Below are positions 1 to 9,412 of a DNA stretch of 64,000 nucleotides, piece by piece. The notes beneath the pieces were generated by a model that searched no databases, was not told where the DNA came from, and saw nothing but the letters and a program-made list of their open reading frames with translations. Origin of the DNA: Cyclobacteriaceae bacterium (GTDB lineage: Bacteria > Bacteroidota > Bacteroidia > Cytophagales > Cyclobacteriaceae). Every line of letters begins with the position of its first letter. Position 1 is the first letter of the stretch. The DNA is taken from positions 58,941-122,940 of the forward strand of contig CATQIH010000033.1 in assembly GCA_958296015.1 (NCBI GenBank), written 5' to 3'. The translations under genes and the position numbers were made by a program.

Positions 1-611
1 CCACCCGCGATTTGATAGAGGATGAGATCAGCCTGGGGGGCATCAGCTTCCGTTTTATTGATACGGCCGGCCTGCGCGAAACCACCGACAAAGTAGAAGC
101 CATTGGCGTAGCGCGCACTTATGCTAAAATGAAGCAGGCTTCTCTGATTGTTTTTCTCTTTGACCTCAGCAATGACAATATCACTGATATACAACTGGAA
201 ATCAACCGGTTGAAAAATATGGGTATACCCTTTATCAAGGTCGGCAACAAAATAGATGCTGCGCAGCCCGCCTTGCTGGAAGCTTTGCAGCATATTTCGG
301 ACGTTGTGTACATTGCTGCGGAAAAGAAAGAAAACCTGGAAGGGCTGAAAGAAGAAATCATGCGCATGGTAGACCTGAACAGGTTCAGAACCAGCGGCAC
401 CATCGTCACCAATGTCCGCCACTACGAAAGCCTGATCCAAACCAGGGAAGCACTGCACGACGTGATCAACGGCCTGGAAAACAACATCTCACACGACTTC
501 CTGGCGCAAGACATCCGCCTGTCGCTGCACTACCTGGGCGAAATTACCGGTGAGATCACCACTGATGACCTGCTGGGAAATATATTCAGCAAATTTTGCA
601 TCGGAAAGTAG
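1..611 (+). CDS. mnmE: tRNA modification GTPase MnmE, C-terminal part
   Basis: This is the 3' end of MnmE, the GTPase that works with MnmG to install the carboxymethylaminomethyl group on U34 of tRNAs. The reading frame is already open at the first full codon (base 3), so the N-terminal folate-binding domain and the P-loop lie outside the window. Visible are the G3 motif DTAGLRET near the start, the G4 motif NKID, and the helical C-terminal domain. The protein ends in FCIGK, the family's conserved C-terminal CxGK motif, whose Cys is functionally important. The gene stands alone; a 270-bp spacer with no recognisable gene follows it. Confidence 0.95.
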   Translation, partial: TRDLIEDEISLGGISFRFIDTAGLRETTDKVEAIGVARTYAKMKQASLIVFLFDLSNDNITDIQLEINRLKNMGIPFIKVGNKIDAAQPALLEALQHISDVVYIAAEKKENLEGLKEEIMRMVDLNRFRTSGTIVTNVRHYESLIQTREALHDVINGLENNISHDFLAQDIRLSLHYLGEITGEITTDDLLGNIFSKFCIGK

Positions 612-880
612 GTGCTTGATTTCTTTGGACTGTTTTACCCGACTGGTCTGCCGCTGCGGTTGCTTAGATAAAATCAAAATGGCATGTATTCATCGATGTT
701 TGCAGTGGAGTTTCATGAAACCAGTCAACAGGTATTTTCCAAAAGGTAGTCAAGGAGGAACAGGCAGATAAAATTATTAGAATGCATTATAATTATCTAT
801 TTTTGTGCTGAAATAGTTATTTATCCTAAGTAGAAGGGATTGAACCTGACCTTACGGATAAAATTTGATACAATACCTCT

Positions 881-1411
881 ATGAAAGTACTCATCTTTAA
901 CGGTTCTCCTGAAAAACAACCTCATTCTGTTGGCAATACACTGACCGGATTCTTTACTGCTGTGCTACAGAAAAAGGGTGTTGATGTGGTTACTTATGCC
1001 ATCACTGAGGCAGAAATTCCCTTGCTTGACCTTACCACTACTAACGTCCCGCCGGTCGTAAAACAGATGTGTGAGATATTCACCCAGGCCGACGCACATA
1101 TCTGGCTCACACCACTTTATCATGGAAGTATGACGGGCGTTATGAAAAACTGCCTTGACTGGCTGGAACTCACCAGCAAATGGACCGTTCCTTATCTTAC
1201 TGATAAAAAAATAGGACTGGTATGCTGGGCCGACGGTATGCAGGCCATGCAAGGTATCAACACGATGGATGCCGTAGCCAAATCGCTAAGAGCCTGGACA
1301 TTGCCCTATGCTATTCCTATTGCCCGTTCGCATCTTTACGAAGAAGAATACACGCTGTCTGCTGAATACACTACCAAGTTTGAGCGGATGATCACGTTGT
1401 TGATCAAGTAG
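881..1411 (+). CDS. NAD(P)H-dependent FMN reductase, flavodoxin-like fold
   Basis: A 176-residue cytoplasmic flavoprotein. The N-terminal strand and phosphate-binding loop read LIFNGSPEK (residues 4-12). A central PLYHGSMTGVMKN segment (about 97-109) is the typical flavin-contacting loop of the NADPH-dependent FMN reductase family (PF03358), and the length fits the family. Members transfer hydride to FMN or to azo, quinone or chromate acceptors; the natural substrate cannot be told from sequence. The gene is isolated, with repeat DNA downstream. The ATG at 881 is chosen because it starts directly at the first beta strand. Confidence 0.85.
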   Translation: MKVLIFNGSPEKQPHSVGNTLTGFFTAVLQKKGVDVVTYAITEAEIPLLDLTTTNVPPVVKQMCEIFTQADAHIWLTPLYHGSMTGVMKNCLDWLELTSKWTVPYLTDKKIGLVCWADGMQAMQGINTMDAVAKSLRAWTLPYAIPIARSHLYEEEYTLSAEYTTKFERMITLLIK

Positions 1412-1930
1412 TTATTCCAGCCAAGAGAGCAACATTCAGCTGCCGGAAAGTTGTGTGGATTACTATAACTACGGTACATTTCCGGTTTGTAGGACCGGGC
1501 CACGGCGGCACAGACTGGGGTATAAATCTGTGGCCTGGTTCCACAGCCCAATTTCAGACAAATGTATTGTATTATTCTTTAGTCTGCTAAAAAATATTGT
1601 AACTAAAATTATGTTAAACTAGAAAAGATAATTTTGTAAGTAACGTTATACCACAATGCATTTCCGGTTTGTGGGACACAAATCGGGGTGCGGGTCGGCC
1701 CCTATTTCCTGTTTGTGAGTCCGCGCCACGTTGGCACAAACCAGGGTATGGAAGCCGTGGGCTGTCCGGATCGGCCCGCGCCACCGTGGCCCGGTCCCAC
1801 AGCTCACTTTCAGGCAGATGTACCGTATTAGTAGAGCAACATTTAAAAGTTATAACAGGTCAAAGAGAAGAGCAGCTGCATAAACTATCTTGCATCTCCT
1901 GATGTTAAATAGCAAAACAATACAGTCTCT
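1412..1930. repeat. Intergenic region with two decayed copies of a palindromic repeat element
   Basis: No gene is seen here. Two related G+C-rich blocks (about 1466-1571 and 1652-1833) share the words TTTCCGGTTTGT, GTGGGCTGT or CTGTGG, and a terminal ATGTACCGTATTA or ATGTATTGTATTA. The first copy has imperfect terminal inverted repeats and an inner hairpin CTGTGG/CCACAG (1528-1533 and 1541-1546). The second is longer and looks composite, with an internal repetition of the CGGTTTGTG-like half. Both resemble the intact element at 54751-54850. They are probably non-autonomous mobile or REP-like elements. Confidence 0.7.
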
Positions 1931-3022
1931 ATGAGTAAGATTAGCTACTATCAGGATACTTTTTTGGACAATATGCGCCAGCTGGCAGACCCGCTGGCAG
2001 ATCAGGCCGTGCAGGCTATTTTTGACATAGGCACCGGTAGTGAGCAATGGAGGGCGATGCTTGGCGCACTCAACAAAAACAATGAGGCACTGCCAGATGG
2101 CCTGCCCAAACCAGTCGTACAGTTTTTTGAACAGTCGTCACAATTGCCTGTATGGGCAGATAAAAAGCGTATGCAGGCAGGAGCCAGGTTCTTTGCCAAA
2201 TATCAGAACGATTTGATGCTGATGCTGGGCATGCTTTCTTTGCCCTACGACTATGCCGCCGTGAAAGGAGTGCAGGTGCTTTACCAGTCGCAAAGGCTTT
2301 ATAGCAATCCGGCCAGGCGGTTGATGGAGACCGGTCAGTATGTGATGGATGTGACCGCCAAGGATGCATTTTCTCCGCAGGGTAAAGCCATCAGAAGTAT
2401 TCAGAAGGTAAGGCTGGTCCATGCTTCTATTCGCTATCATATTGGCAAAACAGGGCAGTGGAATCAGAAGGACCTGGGCGTACCGATCAATCAGGAAGAC
2501 ATGGGTGGCACCAATATGTCTATGTCGATGCTGCCGGTGAGAGGGTTGCGTAAGCTCAGCCTGAATATTGCGGTAGAAGAGGCCGAAGACTATCTGCACT
2601 TATGGAATGTGGTGAGTAATATGATGGGAGTAGACGAACGGCTGCTGCCCAACACCGCCAAGGAAGCTTACGTGTTCGAGAAAATGATCCGGGAGCGGCA
2701 CCACGGGCCTTCAGAAGCCGGGCAGGTGCTCACCAAAGCCTTGCTGGATTTTATCCGAACGCAGGTAGATAGCAATGCAACTATTGCTTTAACGGCCTAT
2801 ATGCGCTATCTGTTGGGCGATCAGATTTCTGACTACCTGGATATTCCCCGCTACAACATATCCGGTGATTTTGTGATCAAAGCTGCCAGAAGCCTCAACC
2901 AACTTAGAAATATCTTTCCATCTCTGACCCTACCCGTTGCTGGTAAGGGGGCAGCTGGGCCTCCTTTTCAGTTGGTGCAGGAAGCTAGCCTGTTTACTAT
3001 GCCTTCAGGTTTGAGTACATAG
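1931..3022 (+). CDS. Oxygenase MpaB / latex-clearing-protein-like family (DUF2236)
   Basis: A 363-residue all-alpha protein of the DUF2236 family, which includes fungal MpaB and the heme b-containing rubber oxygenase Lcp. The diagnostic stretch RLVHASIRYH (161-170) supplies the Arg and His residues that in Lcp sit at the heme or active site. Further matches are the PYDYAAVKGVQV segment (105-116) and the C-terminal half with NTAKEAYVFEKM. No signal peptide is visible, so it is probably cytoplasmic. Family members carry out heme-dependent oxidative cleavage; the substrate here is unknown. A repeat-rich spacer precedes it and no operon partner is evident. Confidence 0.8.
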   Translation: MSKISYYQDTFLDNMRQLADPLADQAVQAIFDIGTGSEQWRAMLGALNKNNEALPDGLPKPVVQFFEQSSQLPVWADKKRMQAGARFFAKYQNDLMLMLGMLSLPYDYAAVKGVQVLYQSQRLYSNPARRLMETGQYVMDVTAKDAFSPQGKAIRSIQKVRLVHASIRYHIGKTGQWNQKDLGVPINQEDMGGTNMSMSMLPVRGLRKLSLNIAVEEAEDYLHLWNVVSNMMGVDERLLPNTAKEAYVFEKMIRERHHGPSEAGQVLTKALLDFIRTQVDSNATIALTAYMRYLLGDQISDYLDIPRYNISGDFVIKAARSLNQLRNIFPSLTLPVAGKGAAGPPFQLVQEASLFTMPSGLST

Positions 3023-3256
3023 CAGTACCGTCTCTTGCTAAAATAGTAGTATTTTAGTTGTCCCATTCATAAAAACATACATATGGTTACACAGCAAAGA
3101 GACTATATAAAAGGACTTATTCTTAAATTTTAGTTATATTTTTACAAACTCTCTTGGTTTTCTGTATTTTTTAGAGTTAATTCGTTGAATAAAGTAGTGA
3201 TTTTTCAATATTAACTTACATGTCCCTTTGTTAGCACAAAGCAAACTGAAACATAC

Positions 3257-3469
3257 ATGAAAAACAAGAATACTAATCTGGTAGATGCATTAAAAGAATA
3301 TAACAAATCGCTTTCTGAACAAATTAACCGCATCAAGTCATTTATTGACGAAATAGACAAACAACTAGCACAGCACAGGCAGAAAGAACATCCGCCCCGG
3401 GCAAAGACCATTGATACATCTTTCTCCCGCGATTATCTGGTCAAAAAGGCTAAGCAAAATAGTAATTAA
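3257..3469 (+). CDS. Small hypothetical protein, predicted coiled coil
   Basis: A 70-residue lysine- and glutamine-rich protein I do not recognise. The first 45 residues form a likely amphipathic helix or coiled coil (KEYNKSLSEQINRIKSFIDE), followed by a basic, proline-containing tail. It lies 34 bp upstream of the DUF4268 gene and may be cotranscribed with it. The ATG at 3257 follows an A-rich stretch typical of Bacteroidota starts. It is judged a real gene from its codon composition and spacing, not from homology. Confidence 0.55.
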   Translation: MKNKNTNLVDALKEYNKSLSEQINRIKSFIDEIDKQLAQHRQKEHPPRAKTIDTSFSRDYLVKKAKQNSN

Positions 3470-3491
3470 CGAAAAAACCAGTGATCATCAG

Positions 3492-3499
3492 TAACTTTG
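3492..3499 (+). promoter_or_regulatory. Candidate -7 box TAnnTTTG
   Basis: TAACTTTG matches the Bacteroidota -7 consensus TAnnTTTG and lies only 4 bp before the ATG at 3503. If real it would give a transcript from inside the next gene, so its relevance is doubtful. No clear TTG -33 element is present at the right distance. Confidence 0.2.
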
Positions 3500-3502
3500 G
3501 TC

Positions 3503-3964
3503 ATGTACACCAAAGAACAGGCTTCACAAATCAGGCAGGCTTTCTGGACGGCCTTCGGGCAATATATGGCTTTGCATCCTTCTGTTGAAGGCTATAAAGT
3601 TAATTGGATCAACTACAAAACAGGACTGAAGCACGTGTACTTCAGAATGAACGCTGAAAAAAACGCCGCCTCTATTGCGATAGAAATTATTCACCCTGAC
3701 ATAGAAATTCAGCAGTTGTTCTATGAACAGTTTTTGACACTGAAACTGATGCTGGAAGATTACCAGCAGGAAACCTGGGAATGGGTATTGCATACATCAG
3801 ACAATAATGGCAAAACTATCAGCCGGATTTGCAAAGAACTGCCCAATGTCAACGTATTCCGGCAAGACGACTGGCCAGCCATTATTTCCTTCCTGAAGCC
3901 ACGCATTATTGCCCTGGATGCTTTCTGGGGCGATGCCCAGTTTTCCTTTGAGAGCCTGAAGTAA
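3503..3964 (+). CDS. DUF4268 domain-containing protein
   Basis: A 153-residue soluble protein matching DUF4268, a family common in Bacteroidota. Hallmarks are an N-terminal helix beginning YTKEQASQIRQAFW, the segment YKVNWINYKTGLKHVYFRM (about 28-46), and a central beta region with IAIEI. The family is linked to restriction and nuclease-like proteins in some contexts, but no catalytic motif is obvious and no function is proposed. The ATG at 3503 is preferred over an in-frame TTG at 3497. It follows a small hypothetical gene with a 34-bp gap. Confidence 0.75.
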   Translation: MYTKEQASQIRQAFWTAFGQYMALHPSVEGYKVNWINYKTGLKHVYFRMNAEKNAASIAIEIIHPDIEIQQLFYEQFLTLKLMLEDYQQETWEWVLHTSDNNGKTISRICKELPNVNVFRQDDWPAIISFLKPRIIALDAFWGDAQFSFESLK

Positions 3965-4040
3965 CATTTATTCCACCCTATACAAAAACACGTAGCACTA
4001 TTTGCCAGTACGAGAGACAAACTTGGTAAGCGATTGTTTG

Positions 4041-4048
4041 TAATTTTG
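4041..4048 (+). promoter_or_regulatory. Candidate -7 promoter box
   Basis: TAATTTTG fits TAnnTTTG, lies in the spacer 86 bp upstream of the 4134 start, and has a TTG about 15 bp upstream. This suggests a promoter for the membrane-anchored hypothetical gene. The -33 spacing is short, so confidence is modest. Confidence 0.35.
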
Positions 4049-4133
4049 GTAACAAACCTTTTGGTTGGTTGTTAAAATACAAACAGTAGTACTGCATAAA
4101 AATCTTGATCATTTTTTTCAAACCAACACAGTT

Positions 4134-4745
4134 ATGAGTTCAAAAAGAAAAATAAGCGGCGTAGTCATTGCCGTTGTTATAGGGTGCGGCATATTTGTAG
4201 CTAATCAGTATTTTATGGCTAATTCCAGTCGTCAGGCACTCAAAGAAGAGGGCAAGCAGGAAAAGGAGTCCAATACGTCTGATGTACCCGAAAACAATAA
4301 TACACAGTCTCTAGCTCAGGTGCCTGAAGTAAGAAGCTATGTAGCGTATGTACACAACAACCAACTCGACAGTATGTCGGGCGGTGCCTTCGTAGATGAA
4401 GCAGCAGTGCAACTGGTCAACGCCTTGAGCACGCTGGCCTATGATAACATCGCGTTGGTAGATGGTGTGGAAATAGAAAACCTGCGCACCCAGCTAAACA
4501 AATATGAGTCGACACAATCTGTAGAAAAGCCCAGACAGCTTAAAAACCTGATTACAACGGCTACCGGGGTTTTGCAGAAAATGCAGACCAAAGACAATAT
4601 TGCATTGGAAGAAAAGCTACAACAACTGCGCAGCGATGCTGATGCTATCAGCGAAACTGTAGCAGCAGAAAAACAATCTAAAGGTCTGGAGAAATTTTTT
4701 GAGCAGGCAGCTGTTGTACTGGAAGGAGCAGAAAGCAACATTTAA
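4134..4745 (+). CDS. Membrane-anchored hypothetical protein
   Basis: A 203-residue protein with a positively charged start (SSKRK), one transmembrane or uncleaved signal segment (about residues 8-24) and a long polar, mostly helical periplasmic region. The linker (30-60) is Glu/Asn/Ser-rich and low in complexity. The C-terminal 120 residues are probably coiled coil, with several heptad-like Leu/Ile runs. I recognise no family. The start at ATG 4134 is chosen over the upstream TTG because it places the basic residues directly before the membrane segment. Likely inner-membrane location. Confidence 0.6.
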   Translation: MSSKRKISGVVIAVVIGCGIFVANQYFMANSSRQALKEEGKQEKESNTSDVPENNNTQSLAQVPEVRSYVAYVHNNQLDSMSGGAFVDEAAVQLVNALSTLAYDNIALVDGVEIENLRTQLNKYESTQSVEKPRQLKNLITTATGVLQKMQTKDNIALEEKLQQLRSDADAISETVAAEKQSKGLEKFFEQAAVVLEGAESNI

Positions 4746-4917
4746 TGTGCTTTTCTAAAAAGGGTCGTACATGATAGCTTAAAAAGATACCATCGTAACT
4801 TATTTCTATAATAAAGCGTGCTATTTCATACCTCTTTTTGCTTCAAATATGCGCTATTGACCCAAACAATACTTGTTCTAAGTGTGACTGCAATTTGGGT
4901 CATCACAGTACAATGCA

Positions 4918-6555
4918 ATGAGTAGTTTTGCTGAAAAGCCAAAACTACCATTGATGTCAAAGATACATTTATTGCTTTTCCTAATATTATTGAGCAATGC
5001 TATATGTGCACAACCTATTCACCAGGATGCGCAGGTTTTGTGGGGACAAAAAACAAAGGCTACTCCCAGAACATCCTTACACCGCGTGGTAGGGCAAGAC
5101 TCGGATGGTTTGTACATCACTAAATTTAATGCCCACAGTTGGTATGGGCACTTTCATAGCTATTTGCTGGAGCATTATGACCACCAGATGAACCTGAAGG
5201 CTTCTCAGGGAATACCATTGGATTTTACTGAAGGAAAACGGGAACTGGCTTTTGTGTTATACATCAAACAACAACTTTATATATTCACTGCTGCTTATGA
5301 CAAGGCACATAGCAATATGCGTCTCTATGTGCAGGAAGCAGACATGGACAGTATGAAAGCCGGTGCATCACGTCTGATTGCCGAGGCGGCAGTACCCCAA
5401 AAGCTTCAGCATCATAAAATATCCTTCGGCCACACTTTTTCTCCAGATTCATCTGCTTTGCTGGTCTATCACACATTGCCTTCAGCAGCAAAGCAGACAG
5501 ACGCAGCAGCCTTGTATGTGTTTGACCAGCATGTTCGTCCGGTATGGCAGCAGCAGGTATCATTTCCCGACCTGCACGTATCGGTAGATTGGGTAGCTCC
5601 TGTGATTGATAACAATTTCCAGGTGTATATGCTGACGCAGACAAACAACAAACAGCAGACACAAAAAGCTGAACGTTACCAGTTGCTACACTACCAGCAC
5701 CAAGGCGACGTGCTGCACCGCTATTCATTGCTTACTGATGAGCACTATATCAAAGATGCCCGATTGGTTGTGTCAGACAAGCATCAGGTTATATGTGCCG
5801 GATTTTATGCAGACCGATTAAAGGGAAACATAGCAGGTAGTTTTCATACAACCATCAGTAGTGCAATGTACCAGGCTACCCCTGTCGTGTTTCAGCCACT
5901 GGAAATCAGGCATTTTGCAGAACATACCAAAGGCGACAGACAACGTGTGCCGAAGCTGAAAAATTACGTATTAAAAGACATAGTGCTTCGGACTTCAGGA
6001 GGTATTGCGCTGGTAGCCGAACAGGTAGAGCGTACTGTCATCACAGACGTGTTGTCCGGACTGTTTCATGCCGGCCCATCGGGCTACTGCAATGCCTGTG
6101 GCAATATACTGCTGGCAGATATAGGCCGTGATGGCGAGCTGCATTGGGCGCAGCAGATTTACAAACACCAGCCTTCCGTCAACAATAGCGGGCTGTTTTC
6201 TTCTTATGCTTTGCTGGTAGTAGAAGATAAGCTGTGCTTTATTTTTAATGATAATCCTCAAAACCTTATTCGCAGCCGGTATACGGCACATTTGCCCTGG
6301 GTTGACAACGATAAGGTGTATCCATTGCGCCTCCACGACCGGTCTACCATCGTGGCAATGGTGGAAGTAGATGCGTATGGCAATAAAAAGAAGTCGCCAC
6401 TCTTTATGCGGTACGATTCAGAAGTGATCACCCGGCCACAGGTTTGTCAGCAAGTTTCAGCTACTGAAATGGTCATCTTCGGGCAACATAGAAGGTCGCA
6501 AAAGATAGGCAAGCTCACCTTCCGGCAACCTGTCTTTCAGATCACCAGCAAATAG
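4918..6555 (+). CDS. Secreted hypothetical protein, beta-rich
   Basis: A 545-residue exported protein. A second methionine at residue 13 (base 4954) begins a clean signal peptide (SKIHLLLFLILLSNAICAQ), so the true start may be 4954 rather than 4918. The mature part is rich in alternating strands and aromatic residues, with no recognised catalytic motif. It resembles the uncharacterised secreted beta-propeller-like proteins of Bacteroidota, but this is only an impression. A CNACG segment (about residues 392-396) could form a small Cys pair. No operon partner is evident. Confidence 0.65.
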   Translation: MSSFAEKPKLPLMSKIHLLLFLILLSNAICAQPIHQDAQVLWGQKTKATPRTSLHRVVGQDSDGLYITKFNAHSWYGHFHSYLLEHYDHQMNLKASQGIPLDFTEGKRELAFVLYIKQQLYIFTAAYDKAHSNMRLYVQEADMDSMKAGASRLIAEAAVPQKLQHHKISFGHTFSPDSSALLVYHTLPSAAKQTDAAALYVFDQHVRPVWQQQVSFPDLHVSVDWVAPVIDNNFQVYMLTQTNNKQQTQKAERYQLLHYQHQGDVLHRYSLLTDEHYIKDARLVVSDKHQVICAGFYADRLKGNIAGSFHTTISSAMYQATPVVFQPLEIRHFAEHTKGDRQRVPKLKNYVLKDIVLRTSGGIALVAEQVERTVITDVLSGLFHAGPSGYCNACGNILLADIGRDGELHWAQQIYKHQPSVNNSGLFSSYALLVVEDKLCFIFNDNPQNLIRSRYTAHLPWVDNDKVYPLRLHDRSTIVAMVEVDAYGNKKKSPLFMRYDSEVITRPQVCQQVSATEMVIFGQHRRSQKIGKLTFRQPVFQITSK

Positions 6556-6894
6556 CGCATAAAGTGATACAGGCAGCTTCCAAACGGCAATAATTTTCCG
6601 CTGGCCATGTAAAAGAAGCCGCTAAATGGTGAAAAATCAAGGCAAAAATTTCAGACTAATCTAAAAACTTTCCAGCCAATATTGCTGTATTTGCTCTTCA
6701 AATTGTCTTTTTCACGGTCGGTGCCGTTTGCTTTACAGGTTTAAAAATATGCTTTATTACTTTAGTATAATTGCTGACATCCAATTGTTTGCTAATTGTG
6801 ACGGACAGCACACGTAATAGATATGTGACAAATGATCGCATTATTTTGATAATCAGTTGCTTAGCTTGCTTCCATTATCAAAATATATGTGCTT
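6556..6894. other. Intergenic spacer without recognisable gene
   Basis: About 340 bp, A+T-rich toward the MFS gene. I see no credible reading frame, RNA gene or strong terminator. It presumably carries the promoter of the downstream transporter. Confidence 0.5.
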
Positions 6895-8340
6895 ATGTCA
6901 TCAGTGATTGCCTCTCAACCCACAGAACTAAAAAATAACCTCTCACGGGTCATCAACGAAGGATTGGTTACCCAGGCCATGAGCGTACTTACCAGTGGAA
7001 GTCTGCTGATTGCCTTTGCGCTGAAGCTTGGAGCTACCAGTTTTCAGATAGGGATCATGACTTCCATTCCGTTGCTTGCCAATGTGTTACAACTGGCTTC
7101 TGTCTATTTTGTGCGGCGATCGGGTAGCCGCAAAAAAGTGACAGTAGTATGTACTGCCATTGGCCGTAGCACCTATATACTGATCGCGCTGTTGCCGTGG
7201 ATGCATACCGGATCGTTAACAATTCCTATCATCTTTGTAGCACTTTGCATACAAAACGGCATGGCGGCCATTGCTGGGGGAGCCTGGAGTTCGTGGATGC
7301 GCGATGTGATACCACACCAGCAAATGGGTAGTTTTTTCTCGAGAAGGCTAAGTCTTAGCCAGGTAGTTTCGGTCATATTAAGCGTAGCCTGTGCTTTGCT
7401 GATGCATCGTTATGTAGCCGTGCACCAGGAATTGGAGTTATATACCTACGGCATACTCTTTTTGATAGGTTCGGGTTGTGGACTAACAGGCAGTTTTCTA
7501 CTTTCAAAAACACCAGAGCCAAAAATCTCCGTGGCATCTACATCGGTGCTCAAGTTATTCCACAAGCCGTTTCGCCATCGTAATTTCAGAAACCTGATGA
7601 CCTATATGGCATCGTGGAACTTTGCTGTAAACCTGTCGGTGCCCTTTGCTGCGGTGTATATGATGCAGACGCTGGAACTTGGTCTGCCCATGGTGATTGC
7701 CCTGAACGTGCTGACGCAACTCATCAACATTGTCTGCTTTCGGGTGTGGGGTGGGATTGTTGATAGTTTTGGCAACAAAGCATTGCTCAAAATATGCGCT
7801 CCTTTGTTTTTAATGAGTAATTTGCTCTGGATATTTACTACTATGCCTGAAAAGCATGGTTTTACTTTTCCGCTGCTGATACTCATTCATGTGCTCAATG
7901 GCATTGCCACAGCAGGCACCGGCGTGGCTTCCAGCAGTATCGGTATGAAACTGGCTCCCAAAAAAGACTCAGTAGTGTATCTGTCGTTTCTGAGTTTTAC
8001 CAATGCACTGGCCTCAGGTATGGCACCGCTGCTGAGTGGCTGGGCAATTGTATGGTTTACCGATATCAGCTTTTCGGTACAGGCACCCTCATGGTTTAAT
8101 ACAGGCACAACACCTGTCTATCTGCTGCATCTGCAACACTGGGATTTCTTTTTCGTGCTGAGTTTTGTACTGGGAATGTTCTCGATGTATCGTTTGTCTA
8201 AAGTCAAAGACATTTGTCAGATAAACAATGCAGCCACAAACCCTGTAGTGTCCAACAGCATCACCGGCAAGGTCTTGACGTTACGTCGCACCGGCCTGGC
8301 GATGCCGTTGTACAGAAGGTTTTGGAAAAAAGCAGCGTGA
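6895..8340 (+). CDS. Major facilitator superfamily transporter
   Basis: A 481-residue polytopic inner-membrane protein with about 12 hydrophobic segments. After TM2 there is a basic loop (RRSGSRKKV, near residue 80), in the place of the MFS motif A region. A soluble loop of 50-60 residues splits the protein into two six-helix halves. The substrate cannot be inferred. The ATG at 6895 is chosen over the GTG two codons upstream. It is convergent with the DUF748 pair, and no partner gene suggests a pathway. Confidence 0.85.
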   Translation: MSSVIASQPTELKNNLSRVINEGLVTQAMSVLTSGSLLIAFALKLGATSFQIGIMTSIPLLANVLQLASVYFVRRSGSRKKVTVVCTAIGRSTYILIALLPWMHTGSLTIPIIFVALCIQNGMAAIAGGAWSSWMRDVIPHQQMGSFFSRRLSLSQVVSVILSVACALLMHRYVAVHQELELYTYGILFLIGSGCGLTGSFLLSKTPEPKISVASTSVLKLFHKPFRHRNFRNLMTYMASWNFAVNLSVPFAAVYMMQTLELGLPMVIALNVLTQLINIVCFRVWGGIVDSFGNKALLKICAPLFLMSNLLWIFTTMPEKHGFTFPLLILIHVLNGIATAGTGVASSSIGMKLAPKKDSVVYLSFLSFTNALASGMAPLLSGWAIVWFTDISFSVQAPSWFNTGTTPVYLLHLQHWDFFFVLSFVLGMFSMYRLSKVKDICQINNAATNPVVSNSITGKVLTLRRTGLAMPLYRRFWKKAA

Positions 8341-8422
8341 TGCTACGCATGGAATCCAATGATATAGATTGTCAGTTTTCAACTGTCAACCTATATTAGC
8401 ACATGAACGCATCAAGGCATCA

Positions 8423-9412
8423 TTAATTGTTCATGGCAGATTCCAGAGCTTTGGATAGGTCGGCCTGGATAGAGCTTACCTCTCCGTGGATGGGCACTTT
8501 GGTGGTAAGTCTGTCTTTCTTGTTGTTTTCAAGCAAGTTGCTACCCAAACCCAGCAGTGCTTCAATGCCAGTCCTTTTCAGGCTTTGATGGCCTATCTGA
8601 TCCAGGCTGAAAATTTGTAGGCGATAAAAGACAGGTTTGATATATCCATTGATAGATGCTCCCTTGATGTCAAACTGCGAATACAAGTTCATGGTACCTT
8701 GTTGCACATCAAAGTTGCCATATGCTTTAATGAAATCATTTAGCTTGGTAAGGTCTACGGAAGTAAGTTGCAGATCGGTATGCGACACAGGCGAATTAGT
8801 AATTACGCGCATGTCTGTATGTACCTTTAGCTGGCCGTCGCCTTCCGTATGTGCAGTAGCTGTAAGCTTGGTGGAAAGCCCGGAGGCAGTGTCTTTCATA
8901 TTGGTCAGGTTGGTGACATTGACCTGTAGGCTGTCCAGGTAGGCGTTTACAGTTGGTTTCACCATGTAGTTGGTATAAGTTATTTTACCCTGTTGCACAC
9001 GGACATCCTCGATGTTGAACGGTACGGTATTAATAAACCGCTTGCCCCAGTAAATATCCTGTGTGCTTTTTGTAGAGTCCTGGGTTAAGAGTATGTTGAA
9101 CTTAGGGCGGTAGATTTCGACAGTTCCTTCTACTTTGCCTGCTATTACCTCCTTCCACTGAATGGATATACGGACTGAGTCCACGTTGATAAAGGGCAGC
9201 AGCGTATCGTTCACCAGTTGTTTGAGTTCCAGTCCTTTCACCATATAGTTGCCATCCACAAAATTCATTGACACATCATCAATATGGCCGCCGTAACCTT
9301 CGGTATGAGTGAGCACTTTGTTAAGCTTGTATTCTACAAAGTCATCGATGGTCAGCCTGAAGCCGATGATCAGCACCAACAGCATCAGGAGTATCGTAAA
9401 AAAAATTTTCAT
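8423..9412 (-). CDS. DUF748 / AsmA-like envelope protein (second of a tandem pair)
   Basis: A 329-residue protein with one N-terminal membrane anchor (residues 3-20) and a beta-rich periplasmic body of the DUF748 (AsmA-like) type. Repeated strands such as VEIYRPKFNILL and the segment LTKLNDFIKAYGNFDVQQG (about 225-243) are shared with the adjacent paralog. The start ATG overlaps the stop of the upstream gene by 4 bp (ATGA), so the two are translationally coupled. Related proteins form bridge-like lipid-transfer or envelope-assembly factors; a role in lipid traffic is inference. The C-terminus (KVPIHGEVSS) matches the paralog's KD-RVATQVPIHGDVSS region. Confidence 0.75.
   Translation of the reverse strand: MKIFFTILLMLLVLIIGFRLTIDDFVEYKLNKVLTHTEGYGGHIDDVSMNFVDGNYMVKGLELKQLVNDTLLPFINVDSVRISIQWKEVIAGKVEGTVEIYRPKFNILLTQDSTKSTQDIYWGKRFINTVPFNIEDVRVQQGKITYTNYMVKPTVNAYLDSLQVNVTNLTNMKDTASGLSTKLTATAHTEGDGQLKVHTDMRVITNSPVSHTDLQLTSVDLTKLNDFIKAYGNFDVQQGTMNLYSQFDIKGASINGYIKPVFYRLQIFSLDQIGHQSLKRTGIEALLGLGSNLLENNKKDRLTTKVPIHGEVSSIQADLSKALESAMNN

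Noticed and set aside
612..880. tRNA or small RNA between mnmE and the FMN reductase
   Set aside because: No cloverleaf or T-loop consensus was found and no conserved hairpin is visible.
4439..4741. Long open frame on the minus strand within the membrane-anchored hypothetical gene
   Set aside because: It mirrors the plus-strand gene's codon pattern, has Ser/Cys-rich translation and no start context. It is a shadow frame.
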